Assembly: GCA_027405735.1 (NCBI GenBank)
Contig: JAPEHQ010000017.1
Coordinates: 131,501 to 195,500, forward strand
Direction of reading: 5' to 3'
Length of the DNA stretch: 64,000 nucleotides
From: Mucor racemosus
Taxonomy: Eukaryota > Mucoromycota > Mucoromycetes > Mucorales > Mucoraceae
Positions 1 through 10,927 of the stretch are shown here, one piece after another; positions within the stretch are counted from its first letter, which is position 1; each line of letters begins with the position of its first letter. The position numbers were made by a program, and so were the translations under genes. The notes beneath the pieces are model-generated. The model did no database searches, had not been told where the DNA came from, and worked only from the letters and a program-made list of their open reading frames with translations.

Positions 1-193
1 CTTAAATGTCAAATTTAATAAACATTGTCTTTTAACTTATAACTGTATTTGTCTCATTACATTATTATTATCACGACACTAATTCAAAAAGGTTACACAG
101 AAAGAACATTAAAAGACAATGTTTATTAAGTTTAACATTTGAATCTGCTATTTATACTATTTTGATTTGTGTAGCAAAAGATCTAAATTGTTA
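1..193 (-). repeat. Repeat F, inverted double copy (F1)
   Basis: Two inverted copies of a short repeat face each other: bases 4-70 read in plus orientation and 107-193 in minus orientation, about 36 bp apart. The minus half carries the same block as 10622-10706, including the segment at 171-188 (CAAAAGATCTAAATTG) and the ATGTTTATTAAG motif. Unlike the other two copies, no tRNA gene is visible next to this one. It is cut by the window edge, so its left limit is unknown. It could be a foldback or MITE-like element or the end of a larger one. Confidence 0.55.
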
Positions 194-1475
194 TGACATT
201 AGGATAAATATCAACTGTATCTTAAAATAATGAAGAGCATCTTTTGTATACATTTATTTAAATCTACTATAAAACATTGTTACAAATCGAACATTTATTA
301 TTTGAATAAACTCTTTTTTTTTGTTACCCTTGAACTCATCTTTCCAAATCTGTCACAATCTGTCAAAAGTAAAATCAAACACAAATTCAAAGCACGAAGG
401 CTTTGTAACAACACCCATATATTCATACAGATTCCTTTTTAATCAAACTTCTGGAGACTCGACTCTCTTTAATCCATAAATTTATTATATAATCCCTGCA
501 TTCAAGATACGACAACCATTTGATCTTGCCATGACTCACAATTACTCTTATTTTGCCCCAATTATTGGAAGGAGATCAGTTAAAGATTGATCTCGAACAT
601 ATTATCTACCTAGACATAGAAATTATTAGAAACAATTAGAAATTATACAATTATTATAAAAAGGAAGCTATAGACTTCAACCAAATAAAGATCGTCTTAT
701 ATCTTACATACTTTATATCATATCTAAATTGCTCGCTATTCTATTAGTTAGGAGCTCAATTGTCTTTTATCCTTTTATATTACATTACATTATATACTAG
801 ATCCCTTGAACTGTCGTTAGAAGTTCATTGTACCTTTTCCACATTTACATCTTTCGTTTTATATACATTTATATAAAACATTTACTTACTAGTTGGACAA
901 CTATAAACCTGGTGCTCATTGAATAGACATTACTGCTCTGGAAATACCTATTTTATTTACTTTCAATCCTACTTTCTCTTATTACTTTATCACTTTCACT
1001 AGTTACCGCTCGTAACAACATATAACTTAATCACGACAAGACAGTAATCTTCATTTGCAACATTTTATAATAGAGCGTTTTTCGTATAATTTTGTACTGA
1101 ATAACACTCTCATTTTAAGAACTAAACATTGTTACGGATTTTCACCGAAATCGTTGCACACACTTTTTGTACTTACATCACCTAAAGAAGTAGCTCGCAA
1201 TGACACTTAGGCTTTTCTTTTTGGACTGAATTGCATCCTTATTAGATATATCGTTTAGAGATTGATTGAGGTTATGAAAATGCCTAAAAAAATGAATTAT
1301 AAAATTTTCTAAACCAACAATAATGCATGCAAATTTTGTTTTCAAAAATAGCTACATATTTTAAATGATCTAACATTTTTATTTCGGTAGTGGTCATTAT
1401 CCAAGAAGTGATAATAATGACTACCATTACTTTTGCAGAACAAGAAATACAGTAATCTTACTCTATACAGAGATT
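194..1475. other. Intergenic, no gene seen
   Basis: AT-rich sequence with short accidental reading frames only. No coding pattern, splice-consistent exon or RNA gene was recognised. Confidence 0.6.
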
Positions 1476-2608
1476 CTAAAGATTTTTAAATATAATATAG
1501 CTGAAGGCGTTCATCACTATAGACCACCAGAGAGAGAACGTCAATTTTTTTCCGGCCGAGGAAACATTGTCAATAAGGACATGCTCTGTCGGAGATAAAT
1601 TGCTTTTACGAATTACAATGGTACTATTATCAACTGAAGGCACTGGCTTCAATACTAAAGATGTTGCTGGTACACCATTTAAATCAGAAACGACTGAAAG
1701 GGTATCACCTATAGTGTAGAAATCAACTTCAATGAAACTAGGTTTTCTCTGGAAAATAGCACTGCAATTAAAAGCGTGTCCAAGCAGCGACTCTTTTGCA
1801 TTTGTGATGATGGCCTTTTCTTTAAATGGTATCTCAATTTTGATAGCACCCATTTCAATAACACCATATATGAAGTGATTCATAACGTACATCAAGTTAT
1901 GAGGGCTAAGCTCTTGTGAAATTCTGTCTACATTGCAGTTGAATGAATCGAGATCTACATTATCGTAGGGAGTTTCGAATACATGTGAAAACTGATCCAT
2001 TAGCCTATTTGAATAATTTCATTCATGAGATCTACATCTAAATTACTCTCTAGTTTGTTTTACCAAGGAACTTGAGCCGTGTCCGCTTCAGCATCGACAA
2101 AGTTAACTAATCTTGTATTTGTATCAATCATTTCTTGAATCGTTGGCCAGGATGAAGTGTTGTGTAAGTATACGTATGGCATAATCTCACTTGCTTCATA
2201 AGCAGCCGCTAATTGGGTTGCTTTAAAATTATAAAGATTGTTCCACATGATTGTTACAACTTCTTTTGGATTGTTTTGAAGCCATTGGGAAATGTTATTC
2301 AGAGTATCTGATACCAATCCCGCATCAAGTACTCCACAGAAAGTATGACAAAGATGAATAACTTCTGGATTACCAATTGAAGGTACAGCCGAAAGCTTAA
2401 TTCCCCGAACACCGTCATTCAATTGATCAATGATATTATAATCTTGAGTTGCAGCAATGTTTGGTGTTAATGCATATGAATCGTGTGTAATCAATTGTGT
2501 AATATTAGCATAAGATCGATTGCAAAGGTCAGTTCCACCATTACACTCGGCTGTCACCGTAAAAACCCAACTATAGCAGCATAAAAGAAAAGCTAAAATG
2601 CCATGCAT
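1476..2608 (-). CDS. Secreted PI-PLC X-domain-like phosphodiesterase
   Basis: Two exons, 2064-2608 and 1476-2004, joined by a 59-bp GT-AG intron, give 357 residues in one frame. Residues 1-20 are a signal peptide (start MHGILAFLLC). The X-domain pattern follows: ITHDSYAL with His42, GVRGIKL near 66-72, and LCHTFCG with His88, the expected pair of catalytic histidines. Later NPKEVVTIMW and PSFIEVDFYTIGD match conserved fungal PLC-like blocks. Proteins of this family cleave phosphoinositide or glycosyl-PI headgroups outside the cell; there are no C2, EF-hand or Y domains. The C-terminal 20 residues are hydrophobic after a small, polar stretch, so a GPI anchor is possible. It lies 167 bp downstream of the TVP23-like gene on the same strand. 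The family is fairly sure; substrate is not known. Confidence 0.85.
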
Positions 2609-2775
2609 ATTAAACGAAATGTAGAATATTGAAGAAAGGCCTTGAATAGTGCTTTTAATAAACTTACAAACGGTTTATTTAATGTATAGATGATTGGTTT
2701 AAAGTAAAACTATGGGTATGGTATTAAGAATTTCTTTCTCTTTCGCTGGTTTTAGTTGTTTATTCCGATGGTATG

Positions 2776-3506
2776 CTACTTACGAGAGCTGAAAAGGCCT
2801 CCAATACTAGACAATATAGCTTTTCCTAACAAACCTGAAGCGCCACTCCCAAAGACTCTAAAGCTGACTGAGTGACTAAGTTAGTTGTCCATCCACGTTT
2901 TGCATCTTTGTTGCATTGTGAAAACTCATAAACATTTGCAGCATTCATAACAATTGCAATGACAACGACGCACAACCAAAATGCTTTCATCGTCAAAATA
3001 CATGAGAATGCAAATATACCCCCAAAATATAGGTGTACCATATAGGACCGCCCAAAACAACAGTGAATCTGCACTATTTGAATTTCGATCCGGCTATAAT
3101 ATTTAAGTTGATTAGAATATTTTCTATATATGACAAATTTGTTGATGAATTTTACATGAGCGCTTTCAAATACCCATTTGTTTGATCCATCGAGCTGGAT
3201 TTCATTCCACCATCGCAATCCTACTAACAAACGACCTGATACATTCTTTGTTGTCCAAAAAGCCAATTGCAAAATGACCAAGACAAATATAAGAGTAAAA
3301 TTATTTGAAAAGAATGAGCCTAACAAACAGGTTAAAAACGCACCTGTTCGAAATGCTAGAAAGAAAAAAGATGCCACAGGATGACTGAGTAATATCTATA
3401 AGTAACTGGTGTTTCATTTTTTTTTTTTTACGTACTTAGATTTTTGAAAATAATCACAGAGGGAACTATTATTTCTACCAGCCTCTAAATCATCTTCAAC
3501 GGCCAT
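2776..3506 (-). pseudogene. TVP23: TVP23-like Golgi membrane protein, two apparent frameshifts
   Basis: TVP23 family proteins are small Golgi/TGN multi-spanning membrane proteins linked to vesicle sorting. The first exon is 3436-3506 (MAVEDDLEAG...), followed by a 51-bp intron to 3384. Then come the family blocks NHPVASFFF, GRLLVGLRWWNE, KWVFES and QCNKDAKR, with several hydrophobic segments. A second intron follows SNKWVFESAH. After it the frame reads LLFWAVLYGTPIFWG and must shift at the GGGGG run near 3018-3023 (one G too many) to continue as IFAFSCIL. A second shift (one T too few, near 2866-2872) is needed to reach the family-like end SSIGGLFSSRK at 2776. The usual DF before WTTKNV is also missing. 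It is either a recent pseudogene or carries homopolymer sequencing errors. Start chosen because the first exon splices in frame. Confidence 0.72.
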
Positions 3507-3534
3507 TACGCTTTCTGGGGTTAGCAAACTTGTT

Positions 3535-5690
3535 CTAGATGGATTTGACTATTAAACGTATATTGTGAGCCTTTTGCATTTTGCTTTTTCATGAACTTTC
3601 TTTTCTTTTTTTTTCTATCATATTTTTTACTACCATTAGCCAGCATATTTACCATGATTTGTGGAGCCTTTGACGGCCTTGATAAAGAAAGAGTCTGTCT
3701 TTGGCTCTTTGGAAACTATAGAAATCAAACAAAGTCTGTCTATGAAGCAGCATATGGGTTGTATAAGTAAAATAAGCCGTAGCTTGGCAAGCCTTTTTTG
3801 TGTTAGGCATATTTGTTTCAATCGGGGCTATACCCCTTTCATTTTTAAGCCTTTAAGTATTTGGTGGAGCTGGTCAAATCATAATATTCTTTAGTATACA
3901 TCTCCGTACTTGATGATCGCCTCCCAAGTCAACTGCAGCAGCAAATACGGCTTTTCGTCCAGGATTGATAAACGCAGGCCTGCAAACATTTTCCATTTAT
4001 TTATATGTGAAATATTCTAATGTCAAATCATGCTCACCAATGATAGGTTCTTGTTTCTTTCTGTTAAATATAAAATTAACTAAAAATCCATCGGATCTAA
4101 CGAGATTATTGAAAAAGGCTGTGTTTTCATCGTCTGCTCTTAAGTGAGATATGATATGGTTTGTCAAGATAGTGTTAATTGGGTTTTATAAAAATATTTT
4201 AAACAAACTTACTCTTTGAAACGTAATTTTGTGAAATCAATTATACGATGAAACATTTGGAGTTGATTTTCATAACCTCTTGGAAGAGACTCTTTTACAA
4301 AACAAGATAATGAATTTACACTAATATTGACAAATCTACACCGACATGATGGCTTTTTTGGTGAAATACTAAACAACCTGGGTAACGGAGGCTGTCTTAC
4401 ATCAAAGGAGAATGATTTCTATGTTCTTCTTCGTAGGCTGAAAGTATACCGATATGTGAGAAACAGCGAATATAATTGCCTGGGGATAAAGAGAGACTTT
4501 TTAATGATACGGATTTGGTTGTATAATCATGTAATGGATTACATTGGTTTCTGATTTCTGATTTCTAATTTCAAATCATTTGATAGAGCAACACCAGTAG
4601 GCCATTTTAGGTTTACCTCAGCAAATATATTGGTAGTAATATTATTTCACAATGAGGTTCACTTGACCAGGCTTCATTGCCTACGAACCAAAAGTATGAG
4701 GTTTTATAATGTAAATAAAATTTATATCTGTGCTTACCATGCAAATACTTTCGATCAAATAATATAAATAAGACATTACTCTCTGTTCAAAAGCCTCAAC
4801 TGTAGCATTCAAATAAGTAACGGACACCTGAAGGCATGCCTCCGATATGCATTGGCTGTTGCCACTAGCCAAGTTGACTTTGTACAAAATAGTTGGACGT
4901 TGTATTCTAAAGTTGCACCAGTCATCAAGCATACCAGGTGGAATCACGGTGGAATTTGTAATATGCTTATTGTTAACCAACCGGCAGATGGAATACCAGA
5001 AAGGCTGTCGATAAATGCAGGCTTATATATTCTCATTTGAATGGAAAATAATATAATAATTTACAACAATTTGTGCTCTGGAGAGCAATTGACGAACACC
5101 CTCACTTGCAAAGAGAATTTTACTTTTGAGTACATTTCTATAACGTTCTTTTACACAAGCGTCAAAAGGAATATTTCTAGTAAATGATTGGAATCCAGTT
5201 CCCATGTTTTTATTCATTACTTCAAGTTTAGGCGGTGTATGTCTGGGAAAATCTGGAGAGCGTAATGATTTATGACCAATTCCTTTACAATTAGTACAAC
5301 GGACGCTGGGATCTTCCACCACTTTCTGGCGTTTTGCTTCTCTCTTGACGTTCTTGATCGCTGAAATTTATCTCTTCTTGCTTGTACTAACTATCAAAAT
5401 AATCACAAAATCTATAATTTACTTTATGTTGTGCTCACTATTATCTGCTTTGTCTTCTTTACAAAGTCTGCATTGGTAGTATTTCTTGCTATGGTGACCA
5501 ATTTCTTTACAATCATTGCATGTCGGCTGCGGTCTCTCCCCTAAGTAAATAATGCTTGTTAAAAATAAACCGTTTTTAAAGGATTTCATACTTTATACCT
5601 GACTCTCTGATCGTCTTTACTGCTTGAATTGTATTTAAAATTAAGGATCTTTACACTATCGATTGCTAGCATTTGTTTTTATCTGTTGTA
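3535..5690 (-). pseudogene. Fanzor/TnpB-like (zinc-knuckle, RuvC-like) relic
   Basis: A decayed multi-exon gene reads on the minus strand. From its 5' side: an exon ending IQAVKTIRESG (about 5600-5650); a zinc knuckle CNDCKEIGHHSKKYYQC (about 5471-5522); a second knuckle CTNCKGIGHKS with Phe in place of the last Cys (about 5237-5297); a helical segment ending VEAFEQRVMSYLYYLIE; then SDGFLVNFIFNRK, NPGRKAVFAAAVDLGG (about 3904-3972) and FDFYSFQRAKDRLFLYQGRQ (about 3667-3735). From recall, this order matches a Mucorales protein family with a DPG-type RuvC-I motif and a downstream zinc ribbon, related to TnpB/Fanzor RNA-guided nucleases. Here the DPG motif reads NPG, frames break near 3830-3890 and 4640, and the RuvC-II/III part is absent because the copy ends just before TVP23. 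Non-functional. The family call is from pattern memory. Confidence 0.6.
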
Positions 5691-6561
5691 ATTTTTATCA
5701 TTACCATATTTCGGGGTTTAAATTATGATAATCCAGAAATACATTGCTTAATTGAATCTACATATTCATCTCAAATCAAATTCATTTTAGTTTGCATTTG
5801 GCAATGACTTGATTTAAGATCTCATTCTCCGCTTCACCCAAGTTTTTATCTACTTTAAATTTTATTTCTGTTTCGTTCAAAAAAAAAAAATAACGTCTGA
5901 ATTTCAAGTGTAGAGCCTGCCTCATCTTTCAAGCGAGGGAGTTAAATAAAATTATGTTCTGTATAAACAAGGTAAATTTTAATAACAAATTAATCAAACC
6001 TGAAAAATAAACCCATCATGGATTTGACCGTAAACATTTTAATTATAGTTTTCAAATTTGAAGCCAATAACTTTTTCACTCCCCAACAAGAATCATGATA
6101 GCTTTCTATAAAAAATACCCATTCTCTAATTATTTTGGACTAGTTCATTAACTATATAACACACTGAATCACAAATTTGGATAGAAAAGCCAATTATAAA
6201 TCAATTGGTCAATGCGAAAGGCAAATGAGGAACTATATTTAACCAGGTCAATGTTACTTCTGTTTCACATGTATTATTTATGTATGACTCAAGTGCGTGA
6301 ATGTATAACGTGAATTTGTAACGATAGGGTAATATGCTGGATTTTTCAACAAGTCGAACATTTTTCAGCAAGTATTATCATTTTTTTCTCCCGGCTATTA
6401 TGCATTTTAAAAATTATTATTATATTATAATTGAATAAAAGATTAAGTAAAACTAATAACTAAAGAACTAATGTATTAGAACAGGAACAAGAGAAATGTA
6501 ATACAGTCTGGCCATTCAAATTTTAAAGAATCAATTCAAGGAAACTGCTAAGCGCCTTTTT
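5691..6561. other. Intergenic, no gene seen
   Basis: AT-rich; an A tract at 5880-5890 and scattered T tracts. No supported exon. Confidence 0.6.
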
Positions 6562-7654
6562 CTATCTATTGTGTGGTACATTTCCAGCACTGTTATTAAT
6601 AGGAGATCCAACATCATCAGGCTTATAAATGTCATGTTGTGGTTGAGGAGGAGGAGCAACATTACCCATAACATAACCTTGTTGTCCACCAGGAATAACA
6701 TTATTGTGCATAGCAGGACTGTGTTGTTGCATAGGAGGTACTGAAGAATATGCAGTTGCAGAAGTATTATTATCATAATAATAATTGCCATCATCATAAT
6801 ATTCTTGTTGTTGCTGTTGTTGAGGATAGTAATAACCACCATGCTGTTGTTGCATACCATAATCCATATTGTTGTCAACATAACCACCACCATAATGTCC
6901 AGCATAGCCGTCGTCAGCGTAGTAATTACCCTGATCATTTAATCTTGGGATAGTAGGTGACACAGGTTTGGTATTGTTGGCAACAACTGGAGCAGCCACA
7001 GCTGTTGCTCGATGATGAGGAAAATCGCCCAATCCATAATCCTCGAAATCCGACTTTTTAGTCTCTCTTCTCTTGGTACATCCACCACGACGATTGACAC
7101 AAGCTAAAACACCACCAATTAATGCAATACCAACTAGAAGAAATATTAATAAATGAATTATAATCAAGTCCTATTATTTATTTACCTACACCACCAACAA
7201 CACAACCAACAATAAGTGGAGTATTATTTGTTGGTGTATTACGAGATGCTTCTGTGTTTGTTGCACTTGGTGCAGCAGAAGATGATGAAGCAATTGAGCT
7301 ACTGGAAGTTGTAGGATTAGAAGAAGAAGAAGAAGAAGTAGTAGAAGGTGGTTGCGTAGATGATGTTGTGGGTGCAATCGTGGTTGTGGTGGTAGATGAA
7401 GCAACAGAGGAAGATAGCGCTGATGATGAACTGGGTACGACGGGAGCTAATGTTGATAAAGTAGATGAAGAAGATGGTACTGGGGCAGCCGTTGTTGTGG
7501 TTGGAACAACTGTAGTTGAAGCAGATGGTTTAGTAGTTGTTGAAACTATAGGCACAGTTGTACTGGATGGATCAAGCACTTGAGCTCTGACATTCAATGC
7601 AAGCTGTAATAAAATTACAACCAAAATTAACAGCCATTTTATATTTTTTTGCAT
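6562..7654 (-). CDS. Mucin-like single-pass membrane protein (Mid2/Wsc-like sensor candidate)
   Basis: Exons 7186-7654 and 6562-7133 with a 52-bp GT-AG intron give 346 residues. A signal peptide (residues 1-24, ending NVRA) precedes about 115 residues that are almost all Ser, Thr, Pro and Ala, a stretch expected to be O-mannosylated and extended through the wall. One transmembrane helix (TPLIVGCVVGG...IALIGGVLACV) is followed by a basic stop-transfer (NRRGGCTKRRETKK). The cytoplasmic tail is rich in Tyr, Gln, Gly and Asn, with QQQQQQ runs. This architecture matches fungal cell-wall stress sensors such as Mid2 or Mtl1, but no WSC or other named ectodomain is present, so the sensor role is inference. 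The intron falls inside the membrane segment, and joining restores a continuous helix, which supports the model. Confidence 0.8.
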
Positions 7655-9091
7655 TATAATTCTCTATAAACTACTTGATTATATATTTATAAATGTCTAC
7701 GTTATATAGCTAAGGAGTGTAAAGAAGAAATATAAAAAAAAAAGAGAAAGAGAACCGAGTGAGAAAATAGATCTATTGTAATAAAAATTAAGCTAAACTT
7801 GATGAACCAAGTTATTTTGAGGTATTACCATAATATTACTTGTGTTACAATGAAAAAAGATTCACCATTGATTCCAGTGAAATAAAAAGTACAAATAAAT
7901 CATATTTGGTTAGATATCACGACTTGAACTTATACAGGTTTTATGTTTTCAGACATTCCATCTATTGTATAAATCTTGGATTTAAACGCTTGGAAATTGC
8001 AGATTACAAGCTCTATTTTATTAAAAATCCTTTTGAATCAAGAGGAAACGAGAAAGCTGTATCTAGCTTCTAAAGTATGTTTGATAAAAAAGCAATTTGA
8101 GGTGATCATTTGGAAATAAAAAGCTTATTATTATAATTTCAGTTACCCAGCATATTTAGTACTGTAAAAAGGGTCCCCCCCCCCCAGCACCCTGTCTTTC
8201 AATTGACATTATATTTGTTTTATTGCTGTTTTTCGCATCATAAGTTTTATATTTCTTCTTGATGAGAACAAGCTAATACTATTATAACGAAAAACTTCAT
8301 ACTAGACGATCAATTATGTGCTCTTTCACTTATATCATCACCATCATTATGACTGCAGCTCTGCCAACAGAAACAATCAGATCAATAAATACAAAATAGT
8401 TAATTCTCACATGATGATTTACGCGGATTAATGATTTCATTAATACGGTACATAAATTAGGAACAATAAACATAACAAGGTATTAAACTTTTGATTTCAA
8501 CCCATATAATATATGTTTAAAAAATCGTAAATTCAAACTCTGTTCAAGATGTGATATTATTTTCAAGTGTCTAGTTTGTATTTATATTTCTTCGTATTCA
8601 ATTAGCGTATAGTTAAGGAACTTTTGTGTGCTTAGGATAGTGCTAAACGAACTGAGTAATTGGATTGAGGTGTAACAAGCTTGATTCATGTATGAGTGGT
8701 AGATTGTCTATCCTTTCATTGTAAAGTAGGTAGCACAAAGCAAGAGCTTTGAAAAATTAAAGATGTATAAAACGCAAAGGTTACTTCACTGCATAATCTC
8801 TTACACAAGGCAACATTGATTGTAGCCACTTTACTTGGAGTAATCCCATATATTGCAAGTACGGTATTGAACGTAAAGGTAATGCCAAGAACAAATATTC
8901 GAGTTTCATAAATCTGTATGAGTAGCTAGTACAAGCATATACAATTTTGAATTTTTGCTCAAGCATAAAAATCGCTTGTAGATAAATCATATAAATAGAA
9001 AAAAATACTAGTTCATTTAGTTTTGTAGTTGTTTCTTTAGAAAGACTATTTGAACTCCAAAGACCCTAAATATAAACAGTGTTTTGAAGTT
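7655..9091. other. Mostly non-coding; C tract and one coding-like stretch
   Basis: Contains a run of C at about 8174-8184. Around 8779-8910 the plus strand reads as a short hydrophobic peptide (VTSLHNLLHKATLIVATLL then GVIPYIAS) after an AG and ends at a stop; it could be one exon of a small membrane protein, but no partner exon or start was found. Nothing else is supported. Confidence 0.35.
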
Positions 9092-9196
9092 ATGCAGGTT
9101 TTCTTTGATATTGAAGATCGTATTTGTGTATACCGTCTAGGTGATTGTTGTGATCCAAAGAAGGATTATAATCAATTTTGGAGCGTTATTGTATGA
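9092..9196 (+). other. Short coding-like frame, unknown
   Basis: A 34-codon frame (MQVFFDIEDRICVYRLG...) has a composition more protein-like than its surroundings and ends at a GTATGA that could instead be a splice donor. No neighbour exon was identified and the sequence matches no family I recognise. It may be a gene remnant. Confidence 0.2.
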
Positions 9197-9802
9197 ATGA
9201 GAAACCAAATAAATAAACTTATCGTTACCATTTTTATAAGCCTTAAGTGGCTGTAAAACATTATTTCTATCTATTGTTTGGATTTCCCATATTATTCTAC
9301 CCAATACAAATGATGTATACACATCACATAAATGACTTTACCAGCTATATATATAAATATATCCAAAAGTTCTGGAAGTGATCTTGTTAAACCGCATATA
9401 TTACGTATTTCTATATATATATATGCTTACTTGTAACTTTATATCTTGAATGTATGGTTGACTATAAATGATAATTAACAGCTCACCCATCATAGGATAC
9501 AATACATTGTTGATCGTTACAAACGTTTAAAGTAGCAGTCTTTCAATTTATCTGATAAAATGCTTTCATTTTCCCTACAAAAAAGGGGGTGAGGTCAGTA
9601 TAGTTTATTTGACACTTTGTAGATTTCACACAAATTCCATAAAGATTTCGTGATGAAATACACAATATATCAGAATTTCAATAGTAATTTAACCTTTATT
9701 TTATACGTATAACATTTATTTGGAATCAAAAATTACATTAAAGTACAAAAAAATGAGTGGTATCCCATTAATGCTCAATTTCTTTATTTCGATTAATTAA
9801 AA
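9197..9802. other. Intergenic, no gene seen
   Basis: AT-rich, with short AT dinucleotide runs near 9350 and 9415. No supported feature. Confidence 0.5.
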
Positions 9803-10040
9803 ATGTCTTTTTTCAAGATCCTCAAGGACAAAGTTATTTCTAATGTCTCTAGTGTTACCAATACTTTGAACCGAGCTCGTTGGTTCCCCCCCCCCCTCCA
9901 TTACTAATGCTAGTTCCTGCCTCAATTATCAAGATGAGTCTTTGTTCCATGCTTTTAATATTTCTTTTTCTGGTGTTTGTGTTGTAGTACCTGAAGCCCA
10001 AGGTGATGGCGGTTGTAGATCCATTATTGATAATCTTTAA
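9803..10040 (+). pseudogene. Small ORF broken by an 11-C tract, unknown
   Basis: The frame begins MSFFKILKDKVISNVSSVTN and runs to RARWFPPP at a run of eleven C (9886-9896), after which a stop follows within four codons. In the frame that would result from one C fewer, reading continues for about 48 more codons (ITNASSCLNYQDESLFHAFN, then ISFSGVCVVVPEAQGDGG) to TAA at 10040. Codon use on both sides is protein-like, so this is probably one reading frame of about 78 residues with a homopolymer indel. It ends about 8 bp before a truncated LTR. No family recognised. Confidence 0.35.
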
Positions 10041-10047
10041 TATAGTG

Positions 10048-10166
10048 ATAGTAATGACTAAATACCGAACAGATCTATCGAACCGAACAGGTCGGAATGC
10101 ACGTGATATATATCACGTGAGCTTGATAAATGTACTATTACTATCTAATACAAATAACACTTGACA
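10048..10166 (+). mobile_element. LTR-A, truncated copy (3' part)
   Basis: This repeats the last 119 or so bases of the LTR at 10171-10465, including CCGAACAGATCTATCGAACC and the palindrome CACGTGATATATATCACGTG (10102-10121), and ends in the same CACTTGACA. It is followed by TTAT and then directly by the full LTR-A, so two insertions are stacked upstream of the tRNA gene. Confidence 0.75.
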
Positions 10167-10170
10167 TTAT

Positions 10171-10465
10171 TGTCATAACTGTTGTATACCTATAGCCGAA
10201 AGGCTATTAGGTATTTTAGTTATGTTTTATATGTTTAGTCTGTAAGGAACAACTATTAATAAATGTAATAGTAATAGATTTATATTAGATTAGAAAGAAG
10301 TTGAGTTTATTATTGAAGTATATAACATGAGCTTATATACTCATAACTAGTAATGACTAAATACCGAACAGATCTATCGAACCGAACAGGTCGGAATACA
10401 CGTGATATATATCACGTGAGCTTAATATATTTACCATTACTATTTATTAGAAATGACACTTGACA
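10171..10465 (+). mobile_element. LTR-A, complete solo LTR upstream of tRNA-Asp
   Basis: A 295-bp unit with 5-bp inverted ends TGTCA...TGACA, flanked by TTAT on both sides (10167-10170 and 10466-10469). It contains the small hairpin TATAGCCGAAAGGCTATTA and the palindrome CACGTG...CACGTG. No internal gag or pol sequence lies beside it, so it is a solo LTR. Only 12 bp separate its end from the first base of tRNA-Asp, and 8 bp separate the target duplication from it. That position resembles Ty3-type integration at Pol III start sites. A third, degenerate copy is at about 14820-15096. Confidence 0.75.
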
Positions 10466-10477
10466 TTATATATCCAG

Positions 10478-10549
10478 TCTTCGGTAGTATAGTGGTGAGT
10501 ATCCCCGCCTGTCACGCGGGAGACCGGGGTTCAATTCCCCGCCGGAGAG
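10478..10549 (+). tRNA. tRNA-Asp (GTC)
   Basis: A 72-nt cloverleaf without intron. Acceptor TCTTCGG pairs with CCGGAGA plus discriminator G; the anticodon loop reads CTGTCAC with anticodon GTC; the T arm is CGGGG-TTCAATT-CCCCG. A run of seven T follows at once and serves as the Pol III terminator. Confidence 0.97.
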
Positions 10550-10556
10550 TTTTTTT
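10550..10556 (+). terminator. Pol III terminator of tRNA-Asp
   Basis: Seven consecutive T directly after the tRNA 3' end. Confidence 0.85.
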
Positions 10557-10621
10557 GCTAATAACAGTCGTGGTGTCTGTAGCTGTTATATCTTGAGCAG
10601 AGATATATGTTTTTTATTGTC

Positions 10622-10735
10622 TCGTAGCAATTTAGATTTTTTGTTACACAAATCAAAATAGGATAAGTAGCAGGTTCAAATGTCAAGCTCAATAAACGAT
10701 GTCTTTTAACTTATAACTAAATTATCTAATTACAT
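10622..10735 (+). repeat. Repeat F copy 72 nt downstream of tRNA-Asp (F2)
   Basis: Starts TCGTAGCAATTTAGAT and shares about 100 bp with the repeat at 1-193, including TGTTACACAAATCAAAATAG and AAATGTCAAGCTCAATAAAC. The same first 50 bases occur next to tRNA-Asn at 12985-13034. Its downstream limit is not sharp. No coding sequence seen, so it may be the end of a degenerate non-LTR or foldback element. Confidence 0.6.
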
Positions 10736-10927
10736 TTATTATTATCCAATAATTGGTAGTAGCAGTAGCTAAAAGATTAACTTTATTAGTTGCAATTTAT
10801 ATTATTTTTGATTCTTTAATTGATGAACCGGGGAAGCCTACTTGAAAATTACACTTGGCTCAAATATATTAATTTTATATTAACAAACATGCTTCACTCT
10901 GACAAGCAGATAAACTCCATCAAGCTT

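Noticed and set aside
5023..5322. Zinc-knuckle frame as a retroviral gag-type protein
   Set aside because: Its downstream exons match the Fanzor-like family order, not capsid or nucleocapsid.
7186..7583. Plus-strand acidic frame and minus Leu/His-rich frame over the mucin gene
   Set aside because: Frame shadows of the Ser/Thr-rich exon.
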